Positions 28,874-31,696 of a DNA stretch of 31,696 bases are shown piece by piece (position 1 is the first letter of the stretch; each line of letters begins with the position of its first letter). Below the pieces are notes generated by a model. The model searched no databases and was not told where the DNA came from. It saw only the letters and a list, made by a program, of their open reading frames with translations. This stretch comes from Mesostigma viride (Eukaryota; Streptophyta; Mesostigmatophyceae; Mesostigmatales; Mesostigmataceae). The position numbers and the translations under genes were made by a program. The stretch covers positions 1 to 31,696 of the forward strand of contig RPFO01001280.1 of the NCBI GenBank assembly GCA_009746045.1, read 5' to 3'.

Positions 28874-31600
28874 ATGTCTGTTCGAACGAGCACGAGATCC
28901 GTCAAGATCTCGACATTAGAAATATCCGACAACGCCGACGACGCGTGGCGCGTCCAACGAACGTCCGACGGCGCGATCACGGCGCGCAAGGTCGGCGGCG
29001 TCGACGAGCCGGTCTGGGTTTCGGCGGACTCGGCGAGTTCCGATCGGACGTCCGCGTGGCGGGCGACGTTGCGATCCCGTCGCGACTCGTATTGCCGTCC
29101 GACGGGGCCGCCGAAGGCGAAATGGACTACGCGACCGCGCAGTCGTCCTGCCTCGTCCCAAAAAGCGTGGTAGACGACCTCACTCGACGCCCCGCGTTCG
29201 TGCTAGGGACAAACCACGCGTCCGTCACGGACACGAGGTACACGGTCTCCCCCGCCGCAGACAACAAGTTGTCATGGGTGGGTGGGAAGTGGGGGCCGTA
29301 CAACGTGAATCTGTCCAACCCGACCGGTCAGATCGTATTCCGCGTCCCTTTGTCGGGGGGCGACGTGTACGCCGCGCCGGTTTTCCGGACCGCGTACTTC
29401 GGCGCGCCGGCGGGGACGACGGGCGCGGTCGTCGAAAACGCGTTCCCGTCGGCAACGACGCTCGCCGTCACGGGCGCACACGTATCTCTCCACAACTTGC
29501 AGCTGTCGTCCGAGGGAGGCGGAACTTGCAAGATCCAAGTCAGTCTCAGAATCCTGGACGTGGCGGTGGACACGGGGCGATACGAAAACGAAGTGTTTCG
29601 AGAGTTGGACCTCACGCAACCGGACGAGTTCGTCAACGCATTCGGACTTTACGCCGACGGGCGATGGATATGGAAGAACAGTCGCACCCTGACCAAACGG
29701 GTCGACGTCGGCATTTCCGCGGCCGTCCGCGTTCAAATAAAGGTCGTGTTGACCGAATTCGGCGCGCAGACAGATCCGCTCACGTACGCGACCATCCGTC
29801 TGGACACGACCCCGGCGACGTTCGCGACGGACGCCTTCGCGGGGTCGGTCAGCGCGCCCACGGTCGTCGGACGGACCCTTTCCGTCACCCACGGGATCAC
29901 GCAGACCGCGGGGAGCAACATGGGCGTCGCGTGTAGAGTGTACACGTCTCGGAAGAACGCGGCCACCGCGGAGGAGCTGTACACGAAATCGGGGACGGCG
30001 GGGTCCGACCTGGTCACGTCCGGCGCGTTCCCCATCACGGGGACGGCCGGCGCCGTGGGAACGGGTCCCCTCTCCTTCTCGGAGCTGGCGGACGGCACGT
30101 ATTACGTCTACGTGGTCGCCAAAGGGTCGTCCGGCACCTTTTCGTATTCGCACGAGAGAATCGTGCCACTCGACGCGACCCCGCCCACGGTCACCCTGTC
30201 GACCGCGAGCTCGGTGCCGAGCAGCTCCTCGGTCACCGTGACAGTCGCGTTCAAAGCCGTCACGGGATTCGCGATCGGGGACGTCGCCGTCACCAACGGG
30301 ACGGCGTACAATCTCACGGGCAGCGGGGCGTCGTACTCGTTCCAGGTGAACAACATGACGTCCTACTCCCCCACGACGGTGAGCGTCGACGCCGGAGTCG
30401 CGATCGATTCGTTCGGAAACGGCAACGCGGCCGCCGCCCCGCTGACGTTGACGTACTCGCCCCCTCCCACCGTCACCCTCGCGACATCGGCGGGATCCTT
30501 TCCCAGCACCAACTCCGTCCGGGTCACGGCGACGTTCAACAGGACGGTGTCCGGGTTCGCGCTGAACGGTGTGTCGGTCGCCAACGGCATCGCCACGAAT
30601 CTGACGGGCAGCGGGTCCCTGTACGAGTTCGACGTCCTCCCCACCGTCGCGTACTCCGTCACGACCGTCTCCGTGGCCGCGGACGCCGCGACAGACGCCG
30701 TGTCCGGACACGGCAACGCCGCTTCCAACGGCCTGTCGTTCACCTACACCCCGCCGCCCACCGTGACGCTGGCAACGTCATCCGGATCGTTCCCGACCGT
30801 CGAAACCGTCACCGTGACCGCCGCGTTCAGCAGAGCGGTCACGGGGTTCGCGATCGAGGACATCGCCGTGACGAACGGGACGGCGCTCAATTTCACGGGC
30901 AGCGGGACGTCGTACTCGTTCCAGGTGAACGGGATGACCGCCTACTCCGCCACGACGGTGAGCGTGGGCGCCGGCGTGGTGACGGACGCGTCGTCGGGTA
31001 CGGCAACGCGCCATCCAACTCGCTGACGTTCACGCTGTCCCCTCCTCCCACCCTGACGCTGTCCACGAGCGGGTGGACGCCGAGCTCTAGTCCGGTGACC
31101 GTGACGGCCGTGTTCAGCAGAGCGGTCACGGGGTTCGCGATCGGAGACCTTACGGTTACGAACGGGACAGCGCTCAATTTCACGGGCAGCGGGACGTCGT
31201 ACTCGTTCCAGGTGAACGGGATGACCGCATTTTCCTCCACGACCGTGAGCGTGGGCGCGGGCGCGGCGTTGGACGCGGTATCCGGCAACGGCAACGCGGC
31301 CGCCGCCCCGCTCACGTTCACCTACTCCCCCCGCCCACGGTGACGCTCTCCACGACGACTTCGACGCCATCTTCTCTCCCCGTCACCGTCACAGTGACAT
31401 TCGGCGCGACATGTTCCGGGTTCGAATTGGGCGATCTTATTGTAACCAACGGGGTCGCGTCCGGACTTACGGGATCGGGACTAACGTACACATTTACGGT
31501 GACGGACGCCGTCGCCTACGCCATCACGGACGGGGAGGGGAGACTGGAGTCTGTCTCCTGGTCGGTGTACGTTACGGACTTCGATAAGAGGAAGCACTAA
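28874..31600 (+). CDS. Surface adhesin with five Ig-like repeats
   Basis: About 909 residues after three missing bases, near 29035, near 31000 and at a run of six C at 31327-31332, where sister repeats read YSPPPTVTL and show that one C is missing. The N-terminal 430 residues parallel the preceding gene (CLVPKSVVDDLTRRPAFVLG, TCKIQVSLRILDVAVDTG, SVTHGITQTAGSNMG). The rest is five tandem Ig-like domains of 94-97 residues starting near 30181, 30463, 30754, 31044 and 31331, each with VTGFAIGD, VTNGTA and LTGSG. Such repeats are common in bacterial adhesins, so transfer from bacteria is plausible. The last repeat ends early in a polar tail (SVYVTDFDKRKH); the true end could differ if another base is missing there. 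Confidence 0.65.
30181..31550 (+). repeat. Five tandem Ig-like repeats, 282-291 bases each
   Basis: Units begin with PPTVTL-type codons. Units three and four are the closest in DNA, with long identical stretches around AATTTCACGGGCAGCGGGAC (30890 and 31180), which points to recent duplication or gene conversion. The first, second and fifth are more diverged. Confidence 0.8.
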
Positions 31601-31611
31601 GGAAGACACGG

Positions 31612-31696
31612 ATGTGTGTGGTTGATCCTCTTCACATCAGAGAACAGATAAACCAGTTTGTACCCAGGAACGACCATTTTCATGGCAAATCGGGCA
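31612..31696 (+). CDS. Possible start of a further gene, cut by window edge
   Basis: An ATG 12 bases after the previous stop opens a frame that stays open to the end of the window (28 codons, with HIREQINQFVPRNDHF). Base composition is less GC-rich than in the neighbours. The other strand has a competing short frame with a C-P-I-C-H pattern. Too short to identify. Confidence 0.2.
   Translation, partial: MCVVDPLHIREQINQFVPRNDHFHGKSG

Noticed and set aside
1-31696. tRNA genes, CRISPR arrays, insertion sequences
   Set aside because: I found no cloverleaf with a proper T-arm, no regularly spaced short repeats with unique spacers and no transposase. The regular repeats are coding.

Overview
The window looks like a piece of a GC-rich large DNA virus of the nucleocytovirus (giant virus) type that infects a protist or alga, or an integrated copy of one. 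The evidence is a set of proteins that resemble families I know mainly from such viruses: the YDPFG/LDGWSE protein at 10158-11576, the small Q-V-R-R-Y-G protein at 15570-15943, a DUF5871-like protein at 16138-16854, a stand-alone UL52/PrimPol zinc knuckle at 17207-17692, a capping-enzyme-like fold at 17529-18431 and the FDPFARR/GQMNFFRWAI protein at 18545-19156. BRO-N-like, F-box, U-box and C2H2 proteins fit the same picture. Family names come from memory and were not searched. Gene density is high, genes lie on both strands, and convergent gene ends carry AT-rich hairpins with AATAAA. I cannot place the virus in a named genus.

Layout. 1-1836: a partial unknown gene (-), a U-box-like gene (+) and a C2H2 zinc-finger gene (-). 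1914-10048: two minus-strand beta-rich surface/fibre genes, one coding for about 2282 residues. 10116-10124: an AT-rich element shared by divergent genes. 10158-13019: the YDPFG protein and an F-box protein (+). 13088-15943: an unknown protein, a BRO-N-like gene with a truncated tandem copy, and a small basic protein (-). 16138-19156: a core-type block (DUF5871-like, zinc knuckle, capping-like, conserved hypothetical). 19215-20378: three small membrane proteins. 20450-22962: an 837-residue fibre with a LamG-like domain (-). 23023-25380: an adenosylcobalamin-dependent (class II) ribonucleotide reductase in three exons (+). 25501-31600: three fibre/adhesin genes (+), two of them paralogues with a shared N-terminal part and different C-terminal parts (LamG-like versus five Ig-like repeats).

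Surface-type genes fill about half of the window (six genes, about 16.5 kb), which suggests a region devoted to virion decoration and host attachment. The reductase would supply deoxynucleotides. The capping-like and zinc-knuckle genes belong to transcription and replication.

Reading frames. About thirty frame breaks occur. Where I worked out the frames, nearly all have the same sign (a missing base), and most lie in or beside runs of three to seven C or G. With one base restored per break, gene lengths become multiples of three. I therefore treat the broken genes as intact genes in a consensus with under-called homopolymers, not as pseudogenes. The reductase exons contain no such breaks, so its two introns are not this artefact.
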